Of a DNA stretch of 64,000 bases, positions 52,756 through 61,016 are shown one piece after another. The DNA comes from JAIXWP01 sp965247015 (lineage in GTDB: Bacteria > Bacteroidota > Bacteroidia > Flavobacteriales_D > Sanyastnellaceae): NCBI GenBank assembly GCA_965247015.1, contig CBDFGG010000004.1:372001-436000 (forward strand). The letters are read 5' to 3'. The notes below the pieces were generated by a model that searched no databases, was not told where the DNA came from, and saw only the letters and a list, made by a program, of their open reading frames with translations. A program made the translations under genes and the position numbers. Numbering within the stretch: the stretch's first letter is position 1; the number at the start of each line of letters is the position of its first letter.

Positions 52756-53259
52756 TTAATTATAAATCCAAGTTACTCCGAGCTCCACTATCAAAGAGGC
52801 ATCAGAACTCGCTAAGGTGATTACATTTTTCTTCTCATAATTTACGGGACGAAAAACAAAATACCCCACGTTATCATCGTTGGAAACCCCATCCTCATCA
52901 AAGATTTCGAGTTTTACATCGGTAGCAAAAGCACGTATCTCAAAAGGCAGATTGGAAGCAAAAATGTGTTCTACTTCTGATTGACAATCTTCTTTTGTTT
53001 CGCTTTTATAAATAGTATTATTCAATTGCGAAATCACCACATAGAGATCAGCCTCTTTACTAAAAGGAGCAAATGAATCCCATTTCGAACCGTCCTTTGT
53101 ATAGGCTGGAAACTTTTTAATCTTTACGCTAGTAATAGATGCGCCCACTAATATTTTCTTAGAAAATGTGCGGCTATTGACTCCATTGGCATCTTTGCTC
53201 GATTTGCATTGTGTTAGCAGGAGCAAAAGCGACAAACTCCACAGGATTGTTCTTTTCAT
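52756..53259 (-). CDS. Lipoprotein with a C2-like domain
   Basis: 167 residues. Signal peptide with lipobox LLLLLTQCKSS, so an outer-membrane lipoprotein. The mature part from about residue 38 shows a C2-like strand pattern: SITSVKIKKFPAYTKDGSKW, then ADLYVVISQLNNTIYKSET, then the acidic loop VKLEIFDEDGVSNDDNVGYF. The aspartates of the last loop (DEDGVSNDD) are those that hold calcium in true C2 domains. Such domains are rare in bacterial lipoproteins. Calcium or lipid binding is inferred, not shown. A -7-like TATTTTCG lies about 16 bases upstream. Confidence 0.6.
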   Translation of the reverse strand: MKRTILWSLSLLLLLTQCKSSKDANGVNSRTFSKKILVGASITSVKIKKFPAYTKDGSKWDSFAPFSKEADLYVVISQLNNTIYKSETKEDCQSEVEHIFASNLPFEIRAFATDVKLEIFDEDGVSNDDNVGYFVFRPVNYEKKNVITLASSDASLIVELGVTWIYN

Positions 53260-53313
53260 AACTCTATTAATTACTACGAAAATACAACGCCTTTCTCAAC
53301 TTCCACTTGCTTG

Positions 53314-53321
53314 TATATTTG
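53314..53321 (+). promoter_or_regulatory. -7 promoter box of the flippase gene
   Basis: TATATTTG, exact TAnnTTTG, 18 bases before the GTG at 53340. Confidence 0.45.
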
Positions 53322-53339
53322 TTCGCATCACAATAGCCT

Positions 53340-54857
53340 GTGTCCGAGAAAAAACAATTCATATCAAGCTTTAGTTGGAATACCAGTACAGTGGTATTGC
53401 AGATCGTGATTCAAATGATCTACACCGCTATCATCGCGCGCATGATTCCTCAGGAATCCTTTGCGCTCATGGGGGTTGTACTGAGTATTATGGGCTTTGC
53501 TGAAATTTTTTCTCAGGTAGGTATTGGACCTGCGCTCATTCAGCGCAAAGAACTGCAACCGCAGCACCTCACTGGAGCTTTTTACACCTCACTGATACTT
53601 GGAGTCATATTCACCTTAGCTTTTGTGGCGAGCGCTCCACTTTTTGCGAAAGCATATCAATTACCAGAACTAGAGCCCATCATGCAAGTGGTGTGTACTT
53701 CTTTCACGATATCCGCGCTAGCTGTGGTTCCGCGCAGCTTGATGATGAAAGAAATGAAGTTCAAAAACTTCTTCATCGCTGGAATGATTTCCATTGTTGG
53801 TGGCAATTTGATAGTCGGACTTTTGCTTGCTTATGCGGGCTTTGAAGTGTGGGCTTATGTATGGGCACTCTTTGCCCAAAATTTACTCATGACCCTCTCC
53901 TACTGGATGCTACAGCCCACGCGTTTTCCGCTCAAATGGAAGTGGCAGCAAACACGCGAACTCATTGGATATGGTGGAGCTAGCACGCTCTTTAACTCGC
54001 TAAACTATGCGGCTACCAAGGTCGATGTAATGCTTCTCCCAAAATATGTAGATGCCCTGCCCGCTTCTGAGGGCAGAACAAAACTGGATACGGCTGGTGT
54101 TTACGAACGCTCGGCGTACGTGATGTCGCTACCGATTACTATCATGGCGAAATTGAGTGATAATGTGCTTTTCAGCGGTATGTCGAAAATGCAGGATGAA
54201 CTCGAACGTTTGCGAAGACTCATTCTGATAGGCACGCAAATGATCGGTATTATCATTATTCCAACATCAGTCTTTATCTCCATTTTTGCCGAAGAGTTGG
54301 TCACGATATATCTCGGTCCGTCCTACGTAGATGCGGGAGCGGTGCTACAAGTATTATTTATCGCTATTGTTTTCAGAACACTCACCCGACTAAGCGATGC
54401 ATTGCTTCGTGCAAAGAATGCAGTCATGAAAGGAAGCTATTACAAGGCTTTCTATTTATTGCTCATGATCGTCGGTGTATATGTAGCAATACCATACGGA
54501 CTTACCGCCATCGCTTGGTCTATTGTGGCCACCACCTTTATTCATTATTTAATGTCCATCCACCTTTGTCATTTATTGATATCATCTAATTATTGGATTC
54601 AACTCAAAGCCTTGTTGCCAGGATTACTACTTGGAATTATCACGATTATTTCTGCATCGCCATTTATACTTTTTGAAAGCTTGATTTCACTAAGTCCTTT
54701 GGTTAAAATATTAGCGGCGGCGGTCATTTGGGGAGTATCATTGCTTGCTGCAATCACCATCGCACCGAGTATACTAAAAGTGAATGGAATCAGCCCCTTG
54801 GAGCTATTGCCTCAACGAATGAAACAACTTCCCTTCATCAACCGTTTATTCAAATAA
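53340..54857 (+). CDS. Lipid-linked oligosaccharide flippase (WzxC/MOP family)
   Basis: 505 residues, about 12-14 hydrophobic helices. GTG start at 53340 giving MSEKKQFISSFSWNTSTVVL; it sits 18 bases after a -7 box and the hydrophobic region begins at once. N-terminus FSWNTSTVVLQIVIQMIYTA and PQESFALMGVVLSIMGFAEI, and FSQVGIGPALIQRKEL near 60-75, are the pattern of WzxC-like exporters, with a central TKVDVMLLPKYVD segment. Moves an oligosaccharide-lipid across the inner membrane. No polymerase gene lies next to it, and no surface-sugar genes flank it here. Confidence 0.9.
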   Translation: MSEKKQFISSFSWNTSTVVLQIVIQMIYTAIIARMIPQESFALMGVVLSIMGFAEIFSQVGIGPALIQRKELQPQHLTGAFYTSLILGVIFTLAFVASAPLFAKAYQLPELEPIMQVVCTSFTISALAVVPRSLMMKEMKFKNFFIAGMISIVGGNLIVGLLLAYAGFEVWAYVWALFAQNLLMTLSYWMLQPTRFPLKWKWQQTRELIGYGGASTLFNSLNYAATKVDVMLLPKYVDALPASEGRTKLDTAGVYERSAYVMSLPITIMAKLSDNVLFSGMSKMQDELERLRRLILIGTQMIGIIIIPTSVFISIFAEELVTIYLGPSYVDAGAVLQVLFIAIVFRTLTRLSDALLRAKNAVMKGSYYKAFYLLLMIVGVYVAIPYGLTAIAWSIVATTFIHYLMSIHLCHLLISSNYWIQLKALLPGLLLGIITIISASPFILFESLISLSPLVKILAAAVIWGVSLLAAITIAPSILKVNGISPLELLPQRMKQLPFINRLFK

Positions 54858-54901
54858 ATGTGAATGGAAATACTTTAGGCCTGATTACTGCGTAGGTCTA
54901 T

Positions 54902-54909
54902 TAAATTTG
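54902..54909 (+). promoter_or_regulatory. -7 promoter box of the DUF4476 gene
   Basis: TAAATTTG, exact TAnnTTTG, four bases before the ATG at 54914; predicts a leaderless mRNA. Confidence 0.55.
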
Positions 54910-54913
54910 CTTT

Positions 54914-55603
54914 ATGAAACCTGTTTTTTTCACGCTTTTATTTATCTCATCGTTGGCTCTTTTCGGCCAATCTAAGCTTGATTTCAGGTCGACTGATTCA
55001 TTGGCTTTTTTCCTCAAAGTAGCGGAAACCCCAATGAATACATGGCCTTCCACTCACATGTCTTTTTTCTGTGAATTGAACGGAAAGCAAAAAATTGCGG
55101 TTCAATTCAACAATCCCGCGGTACCTTCATTCGAGCAAACGATTGATATTAAAAAGAACACTTCGGTCCAATTTGAATTGCGCACCATCAAAGGCATTTT
55201 TCAATTTTTCCCCATCTCAGAAACTAAATTTGACATCCCTCTTTTCACAGCAAATATTGAGGCCGCGCCTGACACCGTTACGCTGGTAATGCCCGAGTAC
55301 AGCGGCCGTACCAATTGTTCTGAACCGGTAAGTGAAGTAGATTTTATATCTATCAAAGAAAATCTTGCTAAGATTGGATTCGAATTCAAGCGTTTTGAAA
55401 AATTAAAAGAAATTTCTCAAGTAGAATGCTTCCGAGTGGATCAGCTCCGCTACCTCATTTCGCAGCTAGAATTAGAGGATAATAAAGTTAAAATTTTAGA
55501 ACTCGCTCAACCCCGAATTTATGATTACGATAGGGCTGCATTAATTGTTGATGATTTCTTTCTTGAGCGTAATAAGAACAAGGTAAAAGAGCTTCTCCAA
55601 TAG
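54914..55603 (+). CDS. Secreted DUF4476 protein
   Basis: 229 residues. Signal peptide FFTLLFISSLALFGQ. N-terminal beta region (about 20-110) of unknown type, then the DUF4476 helical domain at about 140-229: FISIKENLAKIGFEFKRFEK, CFRVDQLRYLISQLELED, and ILELAQPRIYDYDRAALIVD. The domain is common in secreted Bacteroidota proteins; no function is known. Its end is 46 bases upstream of serC. Confidence 0.78.
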   Translation: MKPVFFTLLFISSLALFGQSKLDFRSTDSLAFFLKVAETPMNTWPSTHMSFFCELNGKQKIAVQFNNPAVPSFEQTIDIKKNTSVQFELRTIKGIFQFFPISETKFDIPLFTANIEAAPDTVTLVMPEYSGRTNCSEPVSEVDFISIKENLAKIGFEFKRFEKLKEISQVECFRVDQLRYLISQLELEDNKVKILELAQPRIYDYDRAALIVDDFFLERNKNKVKELLQ

Positions 55604-55615
55604 GCCATACTGCAT

Positions 55616-55645
55616 TACCTTCGCGACGAATTTAAATATCGTCGC
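55616..55645 (+). promoter_or_regulatory. Promoter box and dyad of the serC operon
   Basis: TACCTTCG (55616-55623), a TAnnTTTG variant with one change, is followed at once by GCGACGA-N9-TCGTCGC (55623-55645), a perfect 7-bp inverted repeat ending five bases before the serC ATG (55650). The expected start site, about 55627, falls inside the left arm, so the full hairpin cannot form in RNA; the dyad is more likely a DNA operator. Serine-dependent control is a guess. Confidence 0.35.
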
Positions 55646-55649
55646 TTTC

Positions 55650-56720
55650 ATGAAACAAGTACACAACTTCAGCGCTGGACCGTCTATCCTTCCTAAGGAA
55701 GTTACAGAACAGGCAGCACAAGCCATCCTAGAGTTTGACAACATGGGATTGTCGCTTATCGAAATCTCTCACCGCTCGAAGAATTTCGAAAAGGTGATGG
55801 ACGAAGCTCGCCAATTGGTAAAAGACATTTTAGGTCTGCCTGAACGTTATGAAGTGCTCTTCCTTCAAGGAGGCGCAACGCTTGGCTTCTACACTAGCGC
55901 CATCAACATGATGAAAGAAGGGGGTAAAGCTGCCTATGTGAACACAGGTGTTTGGGCCACTGGCGCAATCAAAGAAGCAAAATTACTAGGCGAGGTCCAA
56001 GTTATTGGAGACTCTTCTGATAAGAATCACAGCTACATTCCAAACTTCGAGGTTCCATCTGATGTAGACTACCTCCACATCACGTCGAACAATACCATTT
56101 TCGGAACCCAATTCCAATCTTTCCCAAAGACAAATGTTCCGATCGTTTGCGATATGAGTTCTGATATTTTTTCTAAAAAATTCAATGCAACTGATTTCGC
56201 AATGATCTACGCTGGCGCTCAAAAGAACATGGGGCCTGCAGGAACAGTGTTGTATATCGTCGATAAAGAACAACTCGGCAAAACAGGAAGAAAACTTCCA
56301 AACTACATGGATCTTTTAAATCATATTGATAAAGATTCCATGTCAAATACACCTCCTGTATTTGCAGTTTATGCAAGTATGCTTACGCTTCGCTGGATCA
56401 AAGCAAACGGCGGATTAGAAGGAATGGAAGTTCGTAATAATGCGAAACAATCATTATTCTACTCTGAGCTTGATCGCAACAGCGCCTTCAAAGGACATGC
56501 TGTTCCTGAAGCTCGCTCTTGGATGAATGCTACATTCAAGCTAAATGATGAAGCTGGTGCTCCAGAATTTGACAAGCTTTGGAAAGAAGCTGGAATCAGC
56601 GGACTCGCTGGACACCGCTCTGTGGGCGGATACCGCGCTTCAATGTACAATGCACTTCCAATCGAAAGCGTGCAAGTATTAGTAGATGTAATGAAAGAAT
56701 TCGAACGAACTAAAGGATAA
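55650..56720 (+). CDS. serC: Phosphoserine aminotransferase
   Basis: 356 residues. Family start NFSAGPSILPKEVTEQAA; LGLPERYEVLFLQGGATLGF holds the phosphate-binding Gly-Gly-Ala-Thr; the PLP lysine is in YAGAQKNMGPAG (about 195); VGGYRASMYNALP near the end. Second step of serine synthesis (3-phosphohydroxypyruvate to 3-phosphoserine); also used in pyridoxal synthesis. Eight bases upstream of serA, in an operon with serA, DUF1015, a PLP homeostasis gene and a membrane protein. Confidence 0.97.
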   Translation: MKQVHNFSAGPSILPKEVTEQAAQAILEFDNMGLSLIEISHRSKNFEKVMDEARQLVKDILGLPERYEVLFLQGGATLGFYTSAINMMKEGGKAAYVNTGVWATGAIKEAKLLGEVQVIGDSSDKNHSYIPNFEVPSDVDYLHITSNNTIFGTQFQSFPKTNVPIVCDMSSDIFSKKFNATDFAMIYAGAQKNMGPAGTVLYIVDKEQLGKTGRKLPNYMDLLNHIDKDSMSNTPPVFAVYASMLTLRWIKANGGLEGMEVRNNAKQSLFYSELDRNSAFKGHAVPEARSWMNATFKLNDEAGAPEFDKLWKEAGISGLAGHRSVGGYRASMYNALPIESVQVLVDVMKEFERTKG

Positions 56721-56728
56721 TTTTTCAA

Positions 56729-57694
56729 ATGAAAATTTTAGCTAACGACGGCATTGATGCTGGTGGTAAAAAAGCTCTTGAAGCATTAGGTTTTACTGTA
56801 ATTACAGAAAAAGTAGCACAAGAAAATCTTGCACAAGCAATCAATACCGAAAACTATATCGGACTTCTCGTTCGCAGTGCTACCACTGCCCGCAAAGATT
56901 TAATCGATGCATGTCCTGGATTAAAATTTATTGGCCGCGGCGGTGTTGGTATCGATAATATCGATGCTGAGTATGCACGCTCAAAAGGTGTTGAAGTATT
57001 CAACACACCTGCTTCGAGCAGTCAGAGTGTAGCGGAATTGGTGATGTCATTGATGTTTGCAGCAGCACGCGGTGTATATGATGCAGGCACACACATGCCG
57101 ACAACTGGAGACGCTCAATTTGAAGCATTGAAAAAGAAATATGCGAAAGGAACAGAACTAAGAGGTAAAACGTTAGGCATCGTTGGTTTCGGCCGCATCG
57201 GTCGCTCGCTTGCGTCATACGCACTTGGTTGCGGTATGAAGGTAGTTGCATGTGATTCTCATCAAAGCGAACAACCTGTCGAGTTGATGATCGAGGGACA
57301 CGGGCCAGTGCATGTAAAAGTGCCTTATGTTTCTCTTTCAGAAATTTTAAATTCTTGCGATTTCGTTTCATTGCACGTGCCGAAGCAAGCGAATGGAGCG
57401 GCGGTCATCGGAAAAGAAGAATTAGCTACTTGTAAAAAAGGAATCATTCTAGTCAATACATCACGAGGTGGTGTGATTGAAGAGTCAGCTCTTATTGAAG
57501 CGTTGGATAATGGTCAAGTTGCATTTGCTGCACTCGACGTTTTTGTTGGTGAACCAAAACCAAACGCTACCATCTTGAAACACCCTAAAATTCTATCGAC
57601 TCCGCACATTGGTGCATCGACGAATGAGGCACAAGAAAGAATTGGATTAGAAATCGCTAGTCGTGTTCAGGACATCATGAAAATCAACGCCTAA
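56729..57694 (+). CDS. serA: D-3-phosphoglycerate dehydrogenase, short type without ACT domain
   Basis: 321 residues, so no C-terminal ACT or ASB regulatory domain. NAD-binding GIVGFGRIGRSLASYALGCG (about 149-168); catalytic residues in VRSATTARKDLID, GRGGVGIDNIDAEYARSKGV, TSRGGVIEESALIEAL and HPKILSTPHIGASTNEAQ, the last holding the catalytic His. First step of serine synthesis. An insertion at about 123-138 (FEALKKKYAKGTELRG) lies just before the Rossmann domain, as in Bacteroidota SerA. Lack of an ACT domain implies no direct serine feedback at that site. Confidence 0.95.
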   Translation: MKILANDGIDAGGKKALEALGFTVITEKVAQENLAQAINTENYIGLLVRSATTARKDLIDACPGLKFIGRGGVGIDNIDAEYARSKGVEVFNTPASSSQSVAELVMSLMFAAARGVYDAGTHMPTTGDAQFEALKKKYAKGTELRGKTLGIVGFGRIGRSLASYALGCGMKVVACDSHQSEQPVELMIEGHGPVHVKVPYVSLSEILNSCDFVSLHVPKQANGAAVIGKEELATCKKGIILVNTSRGGVIEESALIEALDNGQVAFAALDVFVGEPKPNATILKHPKILSTPHIGASTNEAQERIGLEIASRVQDIMKINA

Positions 57695-57697
57695 AAG

Positions 57698-58921
57698 ATG
57701 TCGATTGTAAAACCATTTAAAGCTGTAAGACCCACCGCCGACAAAGCGCACCTAGTGGCATCTCGAAGCTATGTGAGTTATACTAAACCTCAATTGCGTT
57801 CGAAGCTGCATGAAAACCCTTACAGCTTTTTACACATCATTCACCCTGACTTAGGCTCGCACAAACTGCATAAGGCAGACACATTGGAAAAACGCTTTGA
57901 GCTTGTTAAATCAAAGTACAAAGAGTTTATCGATGAAGAAATTTTAGTACGTGAAGAAGAGGCTTGCTTTTATATCTATCGACAAATTAAAAATGGGCAT
58001 CCATTCACTGGATTGATAGCAGCTGTGGCCGTGGAAGATTATAACAACGGGAAAATCAAAATCCACGAACAGACCTTATCCAAACGAGAAGATACCTTTA
58101 CAAAATACTTAGACATCACGGATATCAATGCTGAGCCAGTGTTGCTGATGTCTGAAAGAAGCACCGGATTGGAAATTATCTATGCCAAATACTTAGATCA
58201 ACGTCCTGCTTACGACTTTACAACTACCAATCGCGATCGCCATCAATTATGGATTGTAAACGCGAAGGAAGATATTCAAAAGATTGAAGAAATCTACGCT
58301 CAGATTGACGCATTATACATTGCTGATGGTCATCATCGCAGTGCATCTAGTGCTAAGCTTTGCGAGCGAAGAGCTCAGGATGCCTCTCATCCAACGGGAA
58401 ATGAACCTTGGAATTATTTCTTGGCATACATCCTAGATGAAAATACTGTGAGGATTTATGAATTCAATCGTTTAGTCAAAGATTTGAATGGTCTGGAAGT
58501 TTCTGCTTTTTTAAAAGCATTAGAAAAAGATTTCTATGTGAATGAAGCCCCAGAGAATTTTAAGCCTACTCAGAAAGGAGAATTCAGCCTCTATATCCAT
58601 AAGCAATGGTTTGCATTAAATCTGAAGGTCCATCAGGAAACCTTAGATGCACAAGTATTGAGCGATTTAGTATTGAACCCTATATTGGGAATTAAAGACC
58701 TTAGAAAAGACAAACGCGTTTCCTTTCTAGACGGCCCAAAAGGGATGGAAGGAATGAAACAACTGATAGACAAAAAACAATTTATAGCTGGTTTTGGTTT
58801 ATATCCCGTAGCCATCGAAGAATTGAAGCATATCGCGGATATCAATGGCACCATGCCTCCGAAGAGCACCTGGGTAGAACCAAAGCTTAGAAGTGGATTG
58901 ATTGTGTACGAATTGAGTTAA
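57698..58921 (+). CDS. DUF1015 protein in the serine operon
   Basis: 407 residues, full length for the family. Start IVKPFKAVRPTADKAHLVAS; IHEQTLSKREDTFTKYLDIT at about 128-147; and the signature IDALYIADGHHRSASSAKL at about 207-225. The ADGHHR motif recalls the G-x-H-R nucleotide-handling motif of ParB/Srx-type proteins such as archaeal SerK serine kinases (inference). It lies three bases after serA. Neither the activity nor the structural relation is established by this sequence alone. The gene order serC-serA-DUF1015 is widespread in Bacteroidota (recollection). Confidence 0.85.
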   Translation: MSIVKPFKAVRPTADKAHLVASRSYVSYTKPQLRSKLHENPYSFLHIIHPDLGSHKLHKADTLEKRFELVKSKYKEFIDEEILVREEEACFYIYRQIKNGHPFTGLIAAVAVEDYNNGKIKIHEQTLSKREDTFTKYLDITDINAEPVLLMSERSTGLEIIYAKYLDQRPAYDFTTTNRDRHQLWIVNAKEDIQKIEEIYAQIDALYIADGHHRSASSAKLCERRAQDASHPTGNEPWNYFLAYILDENTVRIYEFNRLVKDLNGLEVSAFLKALEKDFYVNEAPENFKPTQKGEFSLYIHKQWFALNLKVHQETLDAQVLSDLVLNPILGIKDLRKDKRVSFLDGPKGMEGMKQLIDKKQFIAGFGLYPVAIEELKHIADINGTMPPKSTWVEPKLRSGLIVYELS

Positions 58922-58925
58922 GGAA

Positions 58926-59594
58926 ATGTCAGATATCAAAAAAAACATCCTCGAGTTAAGAAAAACGGTTCCACCCCACGTTAAGATCATAGCAGTTTCG
59001 AAAACCAAGCCCAATGCCGCCATTGAAGAGGCATACAACGCTGGACAAAGAGCTTTCGGAGAAAATTACGTTCAAGAAATCATAGAAAAGCAGCCTCAAC
59101 TTCCTCTGGATATTGAATGGCATTTCATTGGACACCTCCAAAGTAATAAGGTAAAAAACATCGCTCCTTTTGTCAGCTACATTCATGCTGTGCATAGTGT
59201 GAAGCTTTTACAAGAAATCGAAAAGCAAGCGGCCAAAAATGAACGTATCATTAAATGCTTTCTTCAATTTCATATTGCAAATGAAGATACCAAGCATGGT
59301 TTTGACACGGCTACTTATAAGGAAGTATTGGCAGAAGTGAATTGGTCAGAGTTTCCGCACCTCGAAATATCTGGAGTGATGGGGATGGCTTCATTTGTAG
59401 AAAATCAAAAACAAATTGAGCTCGAGTTTGAAAAGCTCACACATATTTTCCAAGAATTAAAGTCAAGTATTTTTAAGGATAATGTCCACTTCACCGAGAT
59501 CTCTATGGGGATGAGTGGAGATTGGCCTTTGGCGGTTGAAAAAGGAAGTACGATGATTCGTGTTGGTTCGTCTATCTTCGGTTCGCGTCTATAA
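58926..59594 (+). CDS. YggS/PLPBP pyridoxal-phosphate homeostasis protein
   Basis: 222 residues, TIM-barrel PLP-binding family. PLP lysine Lys26 in KIIAVSKTKPN; GQRAFGENYVQEIIEKQPQL; HFIGHLQSNKVKNIAPFVSY; MGMSGDWPLAVEKGSTMIRV near the end with the phosphate site. It has no enzyme activity but stores and balances PLP, which fits the adjacent PLP enzyme SerC (context). It begins four bases after the DUF1015 stop. Confidence 0.93.
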   Translation: MSDIKKNILELRKTVPPHVKIIAVSKTKPNAAIEEAYNAGQRAFGENYVQEIIEKQPQLPLDIEWHFIGHLQSNKVKNIAPFVSYIHAVHSVKLLQEIEKQAAKNERIIKCFLQFHIANEDTKHGFDTATYKEVLAEVNWSEFPHLEISGVMGMASFVENQKQIELEFEKLTHIFQELKSSIFKDNVHFTEISMGMSGDWPLAVEKGSTMIRVGSSIFGSRL

Positions 59595-59613
59595 TAATTG
59601 AAACAAATATCTC

Positions 59614-59844
59614 ATGATAACAAAAAGATTCACCCTGATTTACCTAGCCATTGCACCAGCGTTGTTTGCTTTGAGTTGGTACATCTCGCATCGTATTCAA
59701 ATTCGATTTATGAGTTTGGCTACTGGAGAAATCCAAACGGAGTCGAGTAGTAAGCCGTTTATATATGCAAGTATATTCACAGCAATATACCTAGGTGCCT
59801 ATCTCGTCATTAGAGACCTCTACAAAGGGTCTTCGAATGAGTAA
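59614..59844 (+). CDS. Small two-helix membrane protein
   Basis: 76 residues. Two transmembrane helices (LIYLAIAPALFALSWYIS and SIFTAIYLGAYLVIRDLY) with a polar linker of about 25 residues. No recognisable family. It starts 19 bases after the PLPBP stop and ends 81 bases before recA, probably the last gene of the serC operon. Confidence 0.6.
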   Translation: MITKRFTLIYLAIAPALFALSWYISHRIQIRFMSLATGEIQTESSSKPFIYASIFTAIYLGAYLVIRDLYKGSSNE

Positions 59845-59865
59845 TCAACAATATATAAACTTTTC

Positions 59866-59903
59866 AACCTTGTAAATAGGTTACAATCAGGCACACTACC
59901 TTG
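59866..59903 (+). promoter_or_regulatory. Overlapping dyads and promoter of recA
   Basis: TTGTAA-N5-TTACAA (59870-59886) is a perfect 6-bp inverted repeat, overlapped by AACCT-N7-AGGTT (59866-59882). Ten bases later is TACCTTG (59897-59903), a near match to TAnnTTTG and 23 bases before the ATG at 59926. The dyad covers the -33 region, where a repressor of recA would act. No known LexA box of other phyla matches it. Confidence 0.45.
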
Positions 59904-59925
59904 CACCCATCAAAAGAAAAAAACC

Positions 59926-60939
59926 ATGGCAGAAATTAATAAAGAAAAGCTAAAAGCATTGCAGCTTGCAATGGACAAAATGGAGAAAACCTATGGAAAG
60001 GGTGCGGTGATGAAGTTAGGTGATAGTGCTCATGAACACATTGAAGCAATTCCATCTGGCTCTATCGGAATCGACCTTGCCCTTGGAATTGGTGGATATC
60101 CAAAAGGACGTATCGTAGAAATCTACGGTCCTGAATCATCTGGTAAAACAACTCTTGCCATTCATGCTATTGCAGAATGTCAAAAGCAAGGTGGTATCTG
60201 TGCGATTATCGATGCTGAACACGCGTTCGATAAATTTTATGCAGAAGCCCTTGGTGTAGATACAGAAAACCTCTTGATCTCTCAACCGGACCACGGTGAG
60301 CAAGGTCTCGAAATCGCTGATAACCTTATTCGCTCTGGCGCTATCGATCTTATCGTAATCGACTCTGTGGCGGCACTTACTCCACGTTCAGAAATTGAAG
60401 GTGAAATGGGTGACTCTAACGTAGGTGTTCAAGCGCGTTTGATGTCAAAGGCACTCCGCAAACTCACTGCTACTATTAGCAAGACAGGATGCTGCTGCAT
60501 TTTCATCAACCAGCTTCGTGAAAAAATCGGTGTAATGTTCGGTAACCCTGAAACAACTACCGGTGGTAACGCCCTTAAATTCTATGCTTCTGTGCGTATC
60601 GACATTCGCCGATCAGCTCAAATCAAAGATGGCGAAACACCAGTGGGTAACCGCGCGAAAGTGAAAATCGTTAAGAACAAAGTTGCTCCTCCTTTCCGCC
60701 AAGCTGAATTCGATATCATCTTCGGACACGGTATCAGCAAGATTGGTGAAATGATTGACCTCGGTGTTGACCTCAACGTAGTGAAGAAAAGCGGTAGCTG
60801 GTTCAGCTACGGCGAAACCAAACTCGGTCAAGGTCGTGAAGCAGTTAAACAACTTCTGGAAGATAATCCTGAGTTGGCAGACGAAATCGAAACCAACGTG
60901 CGCGCCGCTATTGCTGCAAAAGCAACCGCTAACGCGTAA
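59926..60939 (+). CDS. recA: RecA recombinase
   Basis: 337 residues. N-terminal helix, then the RecA/RAD51 core: Walker A GPESSGKTTLA (68-78), IDAEHAFDKFYAEALGVDTE, Walker B LIVIDSVAAL (about 145), and the L1/L2 loops EIEGEMGDSNVGVQARLMSK and NQLREKIGVMFGNPETTTGG. Lacks a strongly acidic C-terminus; it ends AAIAAKATANA. Catalyses strand exchange and supports the SOS response. A promoter dyad precedes it and a terminator follows. Confidence 0.99.
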   Translation: MAEINKEKLKALQLAMDKMEKTYGKGAVMKLGDSAHEHIEAIPSGSIGIDLALGIGGYPKGRIVEIYGPESSGKTTLAIHAIAECQKQGGICAIIDAEHAFDKFYAEALGVDTENLLISQPDHGEQGLEIADNLIRSGAIDLIVIDSVAALTPRSEIEGEMGDSNVGVQARLMSKALRKLTATISKTGCCCIFINQLREKIGVMFGNPETTTGGNALKFYASVRIDIRRSAQIKDGETPVGNRAKVKIVKNKVAPPFRQAEFDIIFGHGISKIGEMIDLGVDLNVVKKSGSWFSYGETKLGQGREAVKQLLEDNPELADEIETNVRAAIAAKATANA

Positions 60940-60956
60940 AGAATTCCAATATTTTA

Positions 60957-60990
60957 GCCCATGATTCTCACGAATCATGGGCTTTTTTTT
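60957..60990 (+). terminator. Rho-independent terminator after recA
   Basis: Perfect 11-bp stem (GCCCATGATTC / GAATCATGGGC) with a TCAC loop and a run of eight or more T, 17 bases after the recA stop. Confidence 0.92.
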
Positions 60991-61002
60991 TGAACATCAC
61001 CC

Positions 61003-61010
61003 TATTTTTG
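61003..61010 (+). promoter_or_regulatory. -7 promoter box of the TPR lipoprotein gene
   Basis: TATTTTTG matches TAnnTTTG, with six bases before the ATG at 61017. It lies just beyond the recA terminator. Confidence 0.55.
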
Positions 61011-61016
61011 CTCTCG

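Noticed and set aside
55986..57371. Minus-strand open frames within serC and serA
   Set aside because: Shadows of conserved enzyme genes; no plausible promoter or protein pattern.
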